From the NCBI GenBank assembly GCA_016709545.1, contig JADJMO010000008.1, forward strand, positions 372,001-436,000: 64,000 nucleotides of DNA, given 5' to 3'. Within the stretch, counting starts at the first letter, position 1. Each line of letters opens with the position of its first letter. Shown in pieces: positions 19,381 to 28,062 of the stretch. The position numbers and the translations under genes were made by a program. Below the pieces are notes generated by a model. It ran no database searches. It was not told the DNA's origin and was given only the letters and a program-made list of their open reading frames with translations. Origin of the DNA: Myxococcales bacterium (GTDB taxonomy: Bacteria; Myxococcota_A; Polyangia; Polyangiales; JADJMO01).

Positions 19381-20070
19381 TCAGCCCGCGCCGAAGATGG
19401 GGACGGTGGCGCCGTGCAGGGCGGCGGGCGCGTCGAGCGCGGTCCACACGATGGTGGCGGCGACGTCGTCGGCGGTCATCTGCGGGGCGAACCCCGAGCC
19501 GCGCAGCATGGCGGTGTCGACCGATCCGGGGAGCACGGCCATGGTCTGCACCGAGGTGCCGCGGAGCTCCTCGGCGAGCGCCTTCATGAAGCCGACGAGG
19601 CCCCACTTGGAGGCGCAGTAGGCCGAGAGCTTGGGCGTGCCGAGGGTCGCGCTGATGGACGAGACGTGCACGATGCGCCCGGCGTCCTGCTCGCGCATCG
19701 CGGCGAGGAACGAACGGCTCACGAGGAACGGTCCCTTGAGGTTGACCGCCACCACGTGATCCCATGCTTGCTCGGTGGTGTCCTCGACCGGGGCCCGGTG
19801 GACGATGCCGGCGTTGTTCACCAGCACGTGGGGGACCCCGAGCTCGCGCAGCACCCGCGCAGCGGCCTCGTCGACCGCGGCGCCCGAGGAGACGTCGCAC
19901 TCCACCGCCAGCACCCGGACCCCCTCGGCGCGGGCCTGCTCGGCGACGGCCTCGAGATCGCCGGCCACGCGCCCGTACAGCGCGAGATCGAGCCCGCGGC
20001 GGGCGAAGGCGAGGGCGGTGGCCCGGCCGATGCCGCGCCCGCCCCCCGTGATGACTGCGATGCGATTCAT
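19381..20070 (-). CDS. Short-chain dehydrogenase/reductase
   Basis: A 229-residue NAD(P)-dependent SDR of the classical type. Cofactor motif TGGGRGIG lies at residues 8-15, the NNAG motif is near residue 86, and the catalytic Ser, Tyr-x-x-x-Lys set is present (HVSSIS followed by YCASKWG). The start overlaps the folE stop by four bases. Located after QueD and FolE homologues, it might reduce a pterin, but sequence alone does not distinguish this from a 3-oxoacyl reductase-type enzyme. Codon use is like its neighbours. Confidence 0.9.
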   Translation of the reverse strand: MNRIAVITGGGRGIGRATALAFARRGLDLALYGRVAGDLEAVAEQARAEGVRVLAVECDVSSGAAVDEAAARVLRELGVPHVLVNNAGIVHRAPVEDTTEQAWDHVVAVNLKGPFLVSRSFLAAMREQDAGRIVHVSSISATLGTPKLSAYCASKWGLVGFMKALAEELRGTSVQTMAVLPGSVDTAMLRGSGFAPQMTADDVAATIVWTALDAPAALHGATVPIFGAG

Positions 20071-20633
20071 GACGCCTGCAGGGTACCCGAGACCAGCGCG
20101 GCGAGCACCAGGCCTCGCGGATCGTCGCCCGCGAACGACATCGTGCGCACGATCGCGGCCGCCTTCTTCGGGCCGTGGTGGGCGAGGCAGCCGTGGGACA
20201 GCTCGAGCCTGCACCCCGCGGCGCGAGCCCCCAGCTGCTCCACGAGGTCGTTCGCGATCGCGAGCCCGACGTCCTCCTGGAGGGCGAGCCGGTGCGCGCG
20301 CGCGTCGACGAGGCGGGCGAGCGCGCCGAGGCCGACCACGTGTGCGCCCGGCACGAACGCGATCGCCGCGAAGCCGCGCGCCACCGTGAGGTGGTGCGGG
20401 CACACGACGTGGGTCTCGATGGCCTGCATCGCGACGACCTGCTGGCCGGAGGGCGCGGGGATGCGGCTCCCGAGGATCGCCGCGACGTCCATCGCGTAGC
20501 CGTCGAGGAGATCGTCGAGGTAGAGATCGGCGACGCGCTGCCCCGTGCCCTCGAGCGCGGCCTCGGTGGCCGGATCGTGGCCGATCGCGCGCAAGAACGC
20601 CTCGATCGCGGCGGCCGCAGCGGCGCGGTCCAT
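20067..20633 (-). CDS. folE: GTP cyclohydrolase I
   Basis: A 188-residue FolE. It opens the purine ring of GTP to give 7,8-dihydroneopterin triphosphate, the common precursor of folate, biopterin and queuosine. Zinc ligands and active-site motifs are visible: VCPHHLTV (Cys-Pro-His-His), GLGALARLVD with the expected GLS/GLG-K region replaced by AR, QEDVGLAIANDL, and SHGCLAHHG near the C-terminus. It begins one base after the DUF2203 gene and overlaps the SDR gene, in line with a translationally coupled pterin operon. Confidence 0.93.
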   Translation of the reverse strand: MDRAAAAAAIEAFLRAIGHDPATEAALEGTGQRVADLYLDDLLDGYAMDVAAILGSRIPAPSGQQVVAMQAIETHVVCPHHLTVARGFAAIAFVPGAHVVGLGALARLVDARAHRLALQEDVGLAIANDLVEQLGARAAGCRLELSHGCLAHHGPKKAAAIVRTMSFAGDDPRGLVLAALVSGTLQAS

Positions 20634-20634
20634 G

Positions 20635-21072
20635 TCAGTTGTAGAGCCGCGCGGCGACGGCGCCCTCGATGCGCTTGCGCCCGGAGAAGCCCTCTTCGAG
20701 GCCGTGGTAGTGCTCGATGGTGGGCTCGTCGTGCATCCAGCACAGGTAGACGACGCGCCCGTCGACGCGGCTGTAGAAGTCGACGAGGCCGGTGCGCGCG
20801 TCCTTGAGCACGACCCCCATCGTCTCGAGGCGGTTCCAGCCCTGCTGGTAGCGGTCGACGTGCTCGCGCAGCGTGCGCTTGGCCGAGAGCACCGTGGGCG
20901 CGTCGCCCTCCTTGTCGGAGAGGTCTTCGGGCGCTTCGCCGACGAGCTCACCGAGCTCCACGAGTCGACGTTCGAGGTCGGCGCGGCGGGCCAGCTGCTC
21001 GGCGACGATCACCCGTACCTCCGGCAGGAGGGCGCGGGCCTCTTCGAGCGTGAAATAGCGACGAACGGTCAT
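20635..21072 (-). CDS. DUF2203-family protein
   Basis: A 145-residue cytoplasmic protein starting MTVRRYFTLEEARALLPEV, the characteristic N-terminus of DUF2203 proteins. The middle is a helical hairpin with many Glu/Arg residues; the C-terminal half contains GVVLKDARTGLVDFYS, VVYLCWMHDEP and WH-type aromatic motifs usual for the family. Function unknown. A GAGGAG ribosome site is encoded inside the end of queD. I chose the ATG at 21072 over one eight codons upstream because the family motif begins there. The gene overlaps the apparent end of queD by about 125 bases. Confidence 0.85.
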   Translation of the reverse strand: MTVRRYFTLEEARALLPEVRVIVAEQLARRADLERRLVELGELVGEAPEDLSDKEGDAPTVLSAKRTLREHVDRYQQGWNRLETMGVVLKDARTGLVDFYSRVDGRVVYLCWMHDEPTIEHYHGLEEGFSGRKRIEGAVAARLYN

Positions 21073-21430
21073 TCTCCTCGTACTCCGCGCGGGCATCGCA
21101 GGTCTCGTAGACGGTGACCCGGCACAGGCCCGGCAAGGTGGGCTGCAGGCGCTCCCAGATCCAGCGCGCGAGCACCTCGCTGGTCGGGTTCTCGAGGCCC
21201 TCGATTTCGTTCAGGTAGTAGTGGTCGAGCCGCTCGAGGAGCGGCGCGAAGGCGGCCTGCAGATCGTAGAAATCGACGTACCAGCCCGTGGTCTCGTCGA
21301 CCGGTCCCTGGACGGCGACCTCGACGCGGTAGCTGTGGCCGTGCAGGCGCGCGCACTTGTGCCCCGCCGGCACGCGCGGGAGGCGGTGCGCGGCCTCGAA
21401 CCGGAACTCCTGGACCAAACGGGCTCTCAT
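20948..21430 (-). CDS. queD: 6-carboxy-5,6,7,8-tetrahydropterin synthase
   Basis: Residues 1 to about 120 closely follow E. coli QueD: FRFEAAHRLPRVPAGHKCARLHGHS carries the zinc-binding histidines and catalytic Cys, then TGWYVDF, LERLDHYYLNEI, LENPTSEVLARWIWERL and VTVYETC. It converts dihydroneopterin triphosphate to carboxytetrahydropterin in preQ0/queuosine synthesis. The frame then runs about 40 residues longer than the family (Arg/Pro/Gly-rich), overlapping the DUF2203 gene. An indel near 21075 would put a TGA exactly over the next ATG, as at other junctions of this operon, so the tail is probably not real. First gene of the operon; the folE neighbour supplies its substrate. Confidence 0.92.
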   Translation of the reverse strand: MRARLVQEFRFEAAHRLPRVPAGHKCARLHGHSYRVEVAVQGPVDETTGWYVDFYDLQAAFAPLLERLDHYYLNEIEGLENPTSEVLARWIWERLQPTLPGLCRVTVYETCDARAEYEENDRSSLFHARRGPRPPAGGTGDRRRAAGPPRRPRTSTRGAR

Positions 21431-21546
21431 CGGGCGCGGACGCTAGCACTACTCGGCTAGAACGGCCGCCCGGGGCCCGCCGCCCCGGTCTCCGGCGCGA
21501 GGACACGCTTGACGGGTCGCGCGCACTGACCGATGAAGCGGGTCTC

Positions 21547-22785
21547 TTGGACCCCGCGCCCGCGCTGCCGCGAACGTTCGGTCGCTATGTGCTCTTCGAC
21601 CTCGTCGGCAAGGGCGGCATGGCGGAGATCTACCTCGCGCGCGCCAAGACCGAGGAGGCCGGCGGCGCCCGCCTCGTGGTGGTCAAGCAGATCCTCCCCG
21701 AGCTGTCGCGCGACGCCAAGTTCGCCGAGGCCCTGGTGGTGGAGGCCAAGCTCGCCGCGCGCCTGTCGCACACCAACGTGGCGCAGGTCTTCGACCTCGG
21801 CGCCGAGCAGCAACCCGACGGCCGCCGGCTCTTCATCGCGATGGAGTACGTCGAGGGCCTCGACCTCAACGAGCTCCTCCGCCGGTGTGCCCGCGAGAAG
21901 GTGCCGCTGCCCGTCGAGTTCGTGCTGCTCATCGTGATGGAGGCGCTCCGCGGCCTCGACTACGCCCACCGCCGCAAGGACGACGAGGGCCGCCCGCTCG
22001 GGATCGTCCACCGCGACGTCTCGCCGTCCAACATCCTGGTCTCGGTCGACGGCGAGGTGAAGCTCTGCGACTTCGGCATCGCCCGCGCGAACGACAGCGC
22101 CGACGCGCTCTCGCCCGACGCGATCCAGGGCAAGGCCGGCTACATGAGCCCCGAGCACGCGCGGGGCGAGCCGCTCGACGCGCGCGCCGACGTGTTCGCG
22201 GCGGGCGTCGTGCTGTTCGAGCTCCTCGCCGGCCGCCGCATGTACCGGGCCGACAAGGACTCCGGGGAGACGTTGCTCGCCGTCGCGCGGCGCGCCGAGA
22301 TCCCGGAGCTCCCGGTGCGCTCGTTGCCGAGCGAAGACGAGCTGCACGGCATCCTGCGCAAGGCGCTCGCCGTCCGCCGCGAGGAGCGGTTCGAGTCGGC
22401 GGCCATGATGCTCGACGACCTCCAGCGCTACGTCGCCAAGGCGCGCCTCGTCGCGAGCCCGATCCGCCTCGGCGAGTGGCTCACGCAGCACTTCGGCGCG
22501 GAGCTCGTCGCGGCCCGTCGCGCCCGCGAGCGCGCGATCAAGGCGCTCGAGGTGGGGCCCGTCGCGCAGATCACGCCGAGCGTGCCGGCGGTGATGGCCC
22601 CGGTGGCGCCGAAGGTGGCCGCCCTCGAGCCGACGCCCGCCCCCGCCGCGCTCGAGCCGAAGGACGCGCCGGTGGAGGCGCCGCTGATGGTCGCGCCTCC
22701 GCCCAAGAACCGCTCGCTCCTCGCCGTGACGGTGCTGCTGATCCTCGCCGCGATCGGCATCATCCTGTTCTGGACGCGCCGCTGA
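21547..22785 (+). CDS. Membrane-anchored Ser/Thr protein kinase (Hanks type)
   Basis: A 412-residue kinase starting at TTG, the only start that precedes the FGRYVLFDLVGKGG glycine-loop region closely. All catalytic motifs are intact: GKGGMAEIYLA, VVVKQI (VAIK lysine), HRDVSPSNILVS, DFGIA, GYMSPEHARG and DVFAAGVVLFELL. The kinase domain covers residues about 12-290; a Pro/Ala-rich linker follows and a single membrane helix (SLLAVTVLLILAAIGIILFW region) ends the protein, leaving only a short basic tail outside. HRDVSPSN in place of HRDLKPxN is a common myxobacterial variant. Targets are unknown. It converges on the TIGR03790-like gene with 7 bases between. Confidence 0.93.
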   Translation: MDPAPALPRTFGRYVLFDLVGKGGMAEIYLARAKTEEAGGARLVVVKQILPELSRDAKFAEALVVEAKLAARLSHTNVAQVFDLGAEQQPDGRRLFIAMEYVEGLDLNELLRRCAREKVPLPVEFVLLIVMEALRGLDYAHRRKDDEGRPLGIVHRDVSPSNILVSVDGEVKLCDFGIARANDSADALSPDAIQGKAGYMSPEHARGEPLDARADVFAAGVVLFELLAGRRMYRADKDSGETLLAVARRAEIPELPVRSLPSEDELHGILRKALAVRREERFESAAMMLDDLQRYVAKARLVASPIRLGEWLTQHFGAELVAARRARERAIKALEVGPVAQITPSVPAVMAPVAPKVAALEPTPAPAALEPKDAPVEAPLMVAPPPKNRSLLAVTVLLILAAIGIILFWTRR

Positions 22786-22792
22786 AGCGTGG

Positions 22793-24493
22793 TCAGGTCC
22801 GCGCGCGGCGGCGGGTGAGCATCAAGAGCCCGAGCGCGGCGAGCCCCGCGTAGGTCCGGGGCGTCGACGACGTGGACGCGTGCCGGCACCCGCACCCGCT
22901 CTCGTCGGTCGTGGTCGGGGTGCCCTCGTTGCCGGCGTCACCGCCGTCGGCGACAGGGCCGCCGTCCGGATCGACCGGGAGCGGCGCGCCGATCGTGAGG
23001 GTGGCCGCGGTCCAGCCCTGCACGTCGGCGTGCACCTCGACCGCGGGCTCGAGCCACCCCGTGCGCTTCGCCGTCGCGCTCTTCGCGATGCCCACGGCGA
23101 GGACGTCGACGCGGGCCCCGGCCGCGCCGGGCAGCGTCGTCGTCAGCGTGTCGCCGTCGGCCTCCGCCACGCGCTTGCCCGCGACGTAGAGGCGCACCTT
23201 GGCGACGCCGTCGGGGTGGGTCGCCTTGACCACGAACGGCGTGGTCGCGCGCGCCTCGCCGAGCGTGACCTCGGGCCGCTTGGCCCAGGGCGTGAGCAGC
23301 GGGTCACCGAGGTGCAGGTTGTACCAGGCGAGGAACTGCTGGTGGAACAGGAACGCCTCGCCCGCCGAGTACCCCATCGTGTAGTGGAGCAGCGCGCCCG
23401 CGTTCGGGAACACGTTGTTCTTGGGCTCGGCCACCGTGCCGTGCACGAAGCTCGCGCCCGCGCGCACGAAGCGGGCGATCGAGGTCTGGCTCTCGCTCGC
23501 GGGGCAGGTCTTGCCGTCGGCCGAGCAGAAGAAGTTCTGCGGCACGGCGCCGAACGAGGTGAGGTTGTCGACGACGGCGCCGGGCGCGTAGGTGTTGCCG
23601 GCGATGGCGTCGCGCAGGCTGTCGGCGCCGGTGAAATAGGCCGACACGGTCTTGCCGGTGAGCTTGCCGTCGAAGGTGGGGAGCCAGGTGGCGTCGAAGC
23701 CGGCGGCCTTCAGCACGCGGGTCGCGTGCTCGCACTCCGGGTCGCGCGCGCCGCGGGCGTCGTCCGCGCCGTGCATGCAGAGCAGCGTGCCCTTGGGCGG
23801 GGTCGACTTCTCCGCGTCGATCGCGCGGGTGATCAGCGCGGCCGCGTCCACGAAGTCGAAGCCGTCGAGGCGCGCGACCACGTAGAGCTGCTTCTGCACC
23901 TTGATGGAGGCGCCCTTGTCGACGACGCCGAGGCGCGTGAAGGCGGGGGGCGCCACCTTCTGACGCACCACCTGGGTCGAGGACTTGTACCAGTCCTGGT
24001 AGGGGTTGCTCAGCGTGAACTCGGAGCTCAGCCCACCCTTCGCGAACAGCGGATTGGCGACCGAGGCCGAGTCGGTCTGGGCGAGGGTGGCGATCTCCTT
24101 GCCGTCCTTGGTGCCGTGGCCCACCTGGAGGAGCGCCTCGAAGCCGACGTCACCGGTGGGGAGCTTCACGAGGTAGGGGAGGCCGCGCACGGTGACGAGC
24201 GCGTCGATCTCGTCGGGCTCGGGGGCCGCCGTGAGGCAAGCGTCGAGAGGCTTCCGCACCTTGCTGTCCCAGGTGGTGAGGTCGATCGAGGTGACCTTGG
24301 GATCGAGCCCGGAGAGCGCGCAGACGTGCCCCGCGGGGAGCGCGCGCGCCTTGACGTACTGGTCGGCGACGTCCTTCGCGCCCACCGCGTCCGCGTTGTA
24401 GACGACCATGACGTGCGCCGGTCCGAGGCCCGCCATCGCGAGCCGGGGGGCGAACAAGGCGAGGGCGGCGAGGGGGGCGACGAAGGCGCGCAT
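22793..24493 (-). CDS. TIGR03790-like secreted protein with MYXO-CTERM tail
   Basis: A 566-residue exported protein. The start MRAFVAPLAALALFAPRLAMA is a Sec signal peptide. The body matches the myxobacterial/planctomycete family known as TIGR03790: VMVVYNADAVGAKDVADQYV, a VTVRGLPYLVKL segment, and a late GYSAGEAFLFHQQFLAWYN block followed by NLHLGDPLLTPWA. The C-terminus is a MYXO-CTERM-type sorting tail: a D/G-rich spacer, GCGCRHA, a hydrophobic helix and a final RRRART. Such tails are thought to be processed for surface display. Function of the main domain is unknown, though it has the look of a caspase/gingipain-like fold (inference). Confidence 0.88.
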   Translation of the reverse strand: MRAFVAPLAALALFAPRLAMAGLGPAHVMVVYNADAVGAKDVADQYVKARALPAGHVCALSGLDPKVTSIDLTTWDSKVRKPLDACLTAAPEPDEIDALVTVRGLPYLVKLPTGDVGFEALLQVGHGTKDGKEIATLAQTDSASVANPLFAKGGLSSEFTLSNPYQDWYKSSTQVVRQKVAPPAFTRLGVVDKGASIKVQKQLYVVARLDGFDFVDAAALITRAIDAEKSTPPKGTLLCMHGADDARGARDPECEHATRVLKAAGFDATWLPTFDGKLTGKTVSAYFTGADSLRDAIAGNTYAPGAVVDNLTSFGAVPQNFFCSADGKTCPASESQTSIARFVRAGASFVHGTVAEPKNNVFPNAGALLHYTMGYSAGEAFLFHQQFLAWYNLHLGDPLLTPWAKRPEVTLGEARATTPFVVKATHPDGVAKVRLYVAGKRVAEADGDTLTTTLPGAAGARVDVLAVGIAKSATAKRTGWLEPAVEVHADVQGWTAATLTIGAPLPVDPDGGPVADGGDAGNEGTPTTTDESGCGCRHASTSSTPRTYAGLAALGLLMLTRRRART

Positions 24494-24575
24494 CCGAGGA
24501 GCGTACCCCAGTCCACCGCCTCGAGGGCCGGGCCGGGTTGCAGCCACGGCCGGCTCGTTCCACGCTCCACGGCCC

Positions 24576-25556
24576 ATGGATTCCCCCCTGCTCCGGGTCG
24601 GTCGCGGTCCCCGCGAAGTGCCGACCGAGGACCACCCTACCTGCTCCACGCGCTCGCTCGGCCTGCTCTCCGACGCCCCCGACGACGCTCCGGTGAAGGT
24701 GCACCGCCGCTTCGATCGGCTCGCGCGGCTCGTCGGCGACCCGGGCGTCGATCGGCTCGCCCGCGCGCACGTGGTGGTGTTCGGGTGCGGCGGCGTGGGC
24801 TCGTGGGCCGCCGAGGCGCTCGCCCGCAGCGGGCTCGGCCGGCTCACGCTCGTCGACTTCGATCTCGTCTGCATCACCAACACCAACCGCCAGCTCCACG
24901 CGATGAAGGGCACGGTCGGCAAGCACAAGGTCGACGTGATGGCGGAGCGCCTGCGGCTCGTGCACCCGACCGCGCGCATCGACGCCGTCACGCGGTTCTA
25001 CGAAGGGCCGGCGCGCGACGAGCTGCTCCCGGAGGGCGACCGCCCCGACTACGTCATCGACGCCATCGACAACGTCACCGCGAAGCTCGACCTCCTCGCC
25101 ACCTGCAAGCGCCGCGGGATCCCGGTCATCAGCGCGATGGGCGCGGCCGGGCGCCTCGACCCGACGCGCGTCCAGGTCCGCGACCTCGCCCACACCGTGC
25201 GCGACGGCCTCGCCAAGGACGTGCGCAAGTGGCTGCCCCGCAAGCACGGCATCGAGCCGGGCGCCGACGGCACGTTCGGGATCGCCGCGGTGTTCAGCGA
25301 CGAGCCCATGCTGCCCCCCGCCGAGGTCGGCGCCGACGGGAAGGAGGGCTTCGCGTGCGTGTGCCCCCACGGCGGCAACACCCACCACTCGTGCGAGAAG
25401 CGCGCGCGCATCGACGGCACCGCGTCGTTCGTCACCGGAGCGTTCGGTCTCGCCGCGGCGGGATGGGTGGTCCGGTACCTCGCCGAGCCCGAGGCCGCGC
25501 GCCGCACCACGCAGACGCGGCACCGTCACTCGGCGCGCAAGGCACCCCGCAAGTGA
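24576..25556 (+). CDS. tcdA: tRNA threonylcarbamoyladenosine dehydratase (TcdA/CsdL)
   Basis: An E1-like, ThiF/HesA-fold enzyme that converts t6A37 of tRNA to cyclic ct6A with ATP. Visible motifs are VVFGCGGVGSWAAEALARSG, LTLVDFDLVCITNTNRQ, VIDAIDNVTAKLDLL and a Cys-containing C-terminal part GGNTHHSCEKR. The listed ATG gives 326 residues, but the first 39 do not resemble the family; a GTG at 24693 (VKVHRRFDRLARLVG) matches where homologues usually begin and may be the true start. Neither has a good ribosome site. The gene converges on the GH25 gene with one base between. Confidence 0.92.
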   Translation: MDSPLLRVGRGPREVPTEDHPTCSTRSLGLLSDAPDDAPVKVHRRFDRLARLVGDPGVDRLARAHVVVFGCGGVGSWAAEALARSGLGRLTLVDFDLVCITNTNRQLHAMKGTVGKHKVDVMAERLRLVHPTARIDAVTRFYEGPARDELLPEGDRPDYVIDAIDNVTAKLDLLATCKRRGIPVISAMGAAGRLDPTRVQVRDLAHTVRDGLAKDVRKWLPRKHGIEPGADGTFGIAAVFSDEPMLPPAEVGADGKEGFACVCPHGGNTHHSCEKRARIDGTASFVTGAFGLAAAGWVVRYLAEPEAARRTTQTRHRHSARKAPRK

Positions 25557-25557
25557 G

Positions 25558-26886
25558 CTAGCCCCGAGCTCTTCGACGCGCGAGGAGCTGCAGCCCGAGC
25601 AAGAGCGCGGCGATCCCGCCTGCTCCGCCCGTAGTGGAGCCCGAGGTGGTGCAGCCGCCGGCCGAGGCCGTCGACACCGAGAGCTCACCCGCGTCCGTGG
25701 TGGGGCCGGCGTCGCCGTTCGGATTCGGCGGGGTCCCGCCGTCGGTGGCCCCAGCATCCGTGGGCCCCGCGTCGCCGTCGGCGGTGACCTCGATGGTCCA
25801 GGCAACGGCGTCGTCCTTGGGCCCGCCCTGGTCGCCGAACCACGCGGTGCCCTCCTGCACGAGCCCGAAGTGCTCGACGTAGGTGCCGGGCTTGGCCGGC
25901 GCGTGGAGGGTGAACGAGATCTTCTCGAGCCCGCCTGGCGCCACCGTGCCGGTGACCGCGCCGGGGCGATCCGGCTTGGCCCAGCTCGCGTCGGCGAACG
26001 CGCTCACGCGATCGCGCGCGACCGTGGTGCCGAGGTGCGTGGACGCGTTCCAGGTGGCGGTGCCGACGTTCTGCACCTCGAGCCACGCGGTGGCCGTCGA
26101 GCCCGCCTTCATCGTGGCCGGGTGCGCCTTTCCGGTGACCTTCGCGCCGTAGGCCGCGGTGCTGCGGGTGAGCGCCTGCAGATCGGCGAGCGTGCCGTTG
26201 AACACGTCGAGGTCGACGTTGCCGCTGATGCCCGAGACCGCGCCGGTGCTGCTGTACTGGAAGAAGCGCCAGTCGGACCAGCCGTTCGGCAGATCGGGGC
26301 ACTTGGGCCCGTACGCCGCGATCCACAGCCAGCTCTTGCCCCACGCCGTGGAGCCGACGTTGTCGTTCCAGAAGTACTTGCCCGTGTAGATGATCGGCTT
26401 CTTGCCGGTGCCGGCCTCGACCACGGCCATCCAGGTGGTGAGCTTCTTCAGGATCGTGGCGGCGGTCTGGCTGTCGGTCGCCTCGACGTCGCACGTGACC
26501 GGCAGATCGTTGTCCCCGAGCTTGCCCACCTTGGAGACGACGATGTTCGCGAGCGCCGTCGGGTCTTCGCCCGGGCGGAAGAACTGGTAGGCGCCGCGCA
26601 CGAGCCCCACCTTCTTGATGCCGGCCCAGTTCGCCTCGAACTGCTTGTCGAGATACGTGCCGTCGCTGATGCGCGCGATGGCGAAGGTCTTGCCGCTGGC
26701 CTTCACCTTGGTCCAGTCGATCGTGCCCTGCCAGGACGAGACGTCGATGCCCTCGACGGTCGAGCCCTTCGCGCAGACGACCACCTCTTCTTCGGCGGTG
26801 CGCAGATCCTCGGGGCTGCCGCTGCAGGCCGCGACGAGGGCGACCGAGGAGACGAGGAGCGCACGCAGGAAGCGACGGGAGGCCAT
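25558..26886 (-). CDS. GH25 lysozyme-like muramidase with C-terminal sorting tail
   Basis: A 442-residue lipoprotein: signal MASRRFLRALLVSSVALVAAC with lipobox VAAC. Residues about 40-240 are glycoside hydrolase family 25 (Cellosyl/lysozyme) with GIDVSSWQGTIDW, FAIARISDG, VRGAYQFF, CDVEATDSQT and WLWIAAYGPKCP, including the Asp/Glu pair needed for muramic-bond cleavage. A beta-sandwich module of about 110 residues follows (STATAWLEVQNVGTATW), similar to NBR1-type Ig-like domains. A D/G/T/P-rich spacer, GGCTTSG, a hydrophobic helix and ARRRARG form a sorting tail. Probably acts on murein of self or prey. Confidence 0.9.
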   Translation of the reverse strand: MASRRFLRALLVSSVALVAACSGSPEDLRTAEEEVVVCAKGSTVEGIDVSSWQGTIDWTKVKASGKTFAIARISDGTYLDKQFEANWAGIKKVGLVRGAYQFFRPGEDPTALANIVVSKVGKLGDNDLPVTCDVEATDSQTAATILKKLTTWMAVVEAGTGKKPIIYTGKYFWNDNVGSTAWGKSWLWIAAYGPKCPDLPNGWSDWRFFQYSSTGAVSGISGNVDLDVFNGTLADLQALTRSTAAYGAKVTGKAHPATMKAGSTATAWLEVQNVGTATWNASTHLGTTVARDRVSAFADASWAKPDRPGAVTGTVAPGGLEKISFTLHAPAKPGTYVEHFGLVQEGTAWFGDQGGPKDDAVAWTIEVTADGDAGPTDAGATDGGTPPNPNGDAGPTTDAGELSVSTASAGGCTTSGSTTGGAGGIAALLLGLQLLARRRARG

Positions 26887-27026
26887 GGAGCGCGGAGTGT
26901 AGGACGGTTGCGCACCGGCGCCCGCGCGCGTGGGCGCCGTGCGTCGACAGTGGACGAGTGCCTCTCGGTTGCGTGGATTCGTCACCTGCACGAGACGTCA
27001 TCTCGGCGTGACGCCCACGATGGTGA

Positions 27027-27929
27027 CTACAGGTGCAGCGCCTCGCGGAGCAGCTGCATCGCGTGCGAGCGATGGCTCGTGTCGTCGCCGACGATGCGAC
27101 GCGCGAGCGCGAGCGCGGCCCTCCGATCGCCGACCGGAGAGTCGGCCCATCGCGTCCCCACGTAGCGCGCGGCCTTGTGCGTGCCGAGCAGCGTGACGCG
27201 CGCGAACGCCGCCGCCCCCGCCTCGCGCAGGGTGGCCATGTCGACGCCGGCGAAGCGTTGCTGCAGGTCGAGCTGGATGGCGTGGACGATCGCGCGGTCG
27301 TCCTCGCCGAGGCACGAGATCGGGTCGCAGGGCAGGCCGTCGGCGAGGGCCACGACCGTGGCCGCGTGCACCGCGACGTCGGCGCCGTCCGGGAGATCGT
27401 CGACCGCGTCGGGCTCGCCCGGGCGCAGGTCGAGGATGGCGATGCGGAAACGGATGGCGCGGGCGCGCGCGAGCAACACGCGCAGATCGGCGCTGCGCTC
27501 GGTGTCGATGTCGGGCCCGTTGTCGAACGGTCCGAGCATCGGCAGGCTGCGCACGAGGCCGTCGCGCACGCTCTCGGTGAGCGTGACCTCACCGCTCTTG
27601 TAGTAGTCGCCCTCGAGCGTGGTCTCCTCGATGCGGGGCAGATCGACGAGGGTGGACTCGCCCTCGAACCCATGATCGGCGTGGCCGTACCCATACGGCG
27701 TGGTGTGCTCGGAGACGACGAGGGGAGGGGGAGGCGGCGCGAGCGTTCGCGGTGCCTCGACGATCGGGAACGCGAGGGTGAAGGCCACCGCGCGGTCCAC
27801 CTCTTCTCCCGCCTGATCGAGGGCCTCCACCGCAGCGCGCAGGTCGAGCGGAGGCGCGACGAACGCGGGAGCATCGTCCGCACGGGGGAACCCGCTCGGG
27901 TGGATGGGGTGCCTCACGCTGGCCAGCAT
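27027..27929 (-). CDS. Hypothetical protein
   Basis: A 300-residue protein I do not recognise. The start is the ATG of MLASVRHPIHPSG; a GTG five codons on is an alternative. Residues 60-75 are a Pro-rich stretch. The middle contains LVRSLPMLGPFDNGPDIDTERS and IRFRIAILDLRPGEPDAV; the C-terminal part is helical with an Arg/Ala-rich HEAT-like look and a closing GDDTSHRSHAMQLLREAL. No signal peptide, membrane helix or cofactor motif. Codon use is typical of the genome. It is divergent from the subtilase gene, with 133 bases between them. Confidence 0.7.
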   Translation of the reverse strand: MLASVRHPIHPSGFPRADDAPAFVAPPLDLRAAVEALDQAGEEVDRAVAFTLAFPIVEAPRTLAPPPPPLVVSEHTTPYGYGHADHGFEGESTLVDLPRIEETTLEGDYYKSGEVTLTESVRDGLVRSLPMLGPFDNGPDIDTERSADLRVLLARARAIRFRIAILDLRPGEPDAVDDLPDGADVAVHAATVVALADGLPCDPISCLGEDDRAIVHAIQLDLQQRFAGVDMATLREAGAAAFARVTLLGTHKAARYVGTRWADSPVGDRRAALALARRIVGDDTSHRSHAMQLLREALHL

Positions 27930-28062
27930 ACACGTCACTTCCGTGACGGGTCGGTTCTGAAGCGCCCGTGCGCGGACGCACGCCGACCTGATTTTTCCTG
28001 CTCTCGCGCAGAGTCTGGGCGGGAGGAGCAGGGAACGTGGTTTGCTAGTGCACCGCCGCCCG

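Noticed and set aside
17741..21430. Tetrahydrobiopterin biosynthesis operon
   Set aside because: The synthase is clearly QueD-like (GHKCARLHGHS) and the SDR shows nothing specific for sepiapterin reduction, so queuosine is the safer reading.
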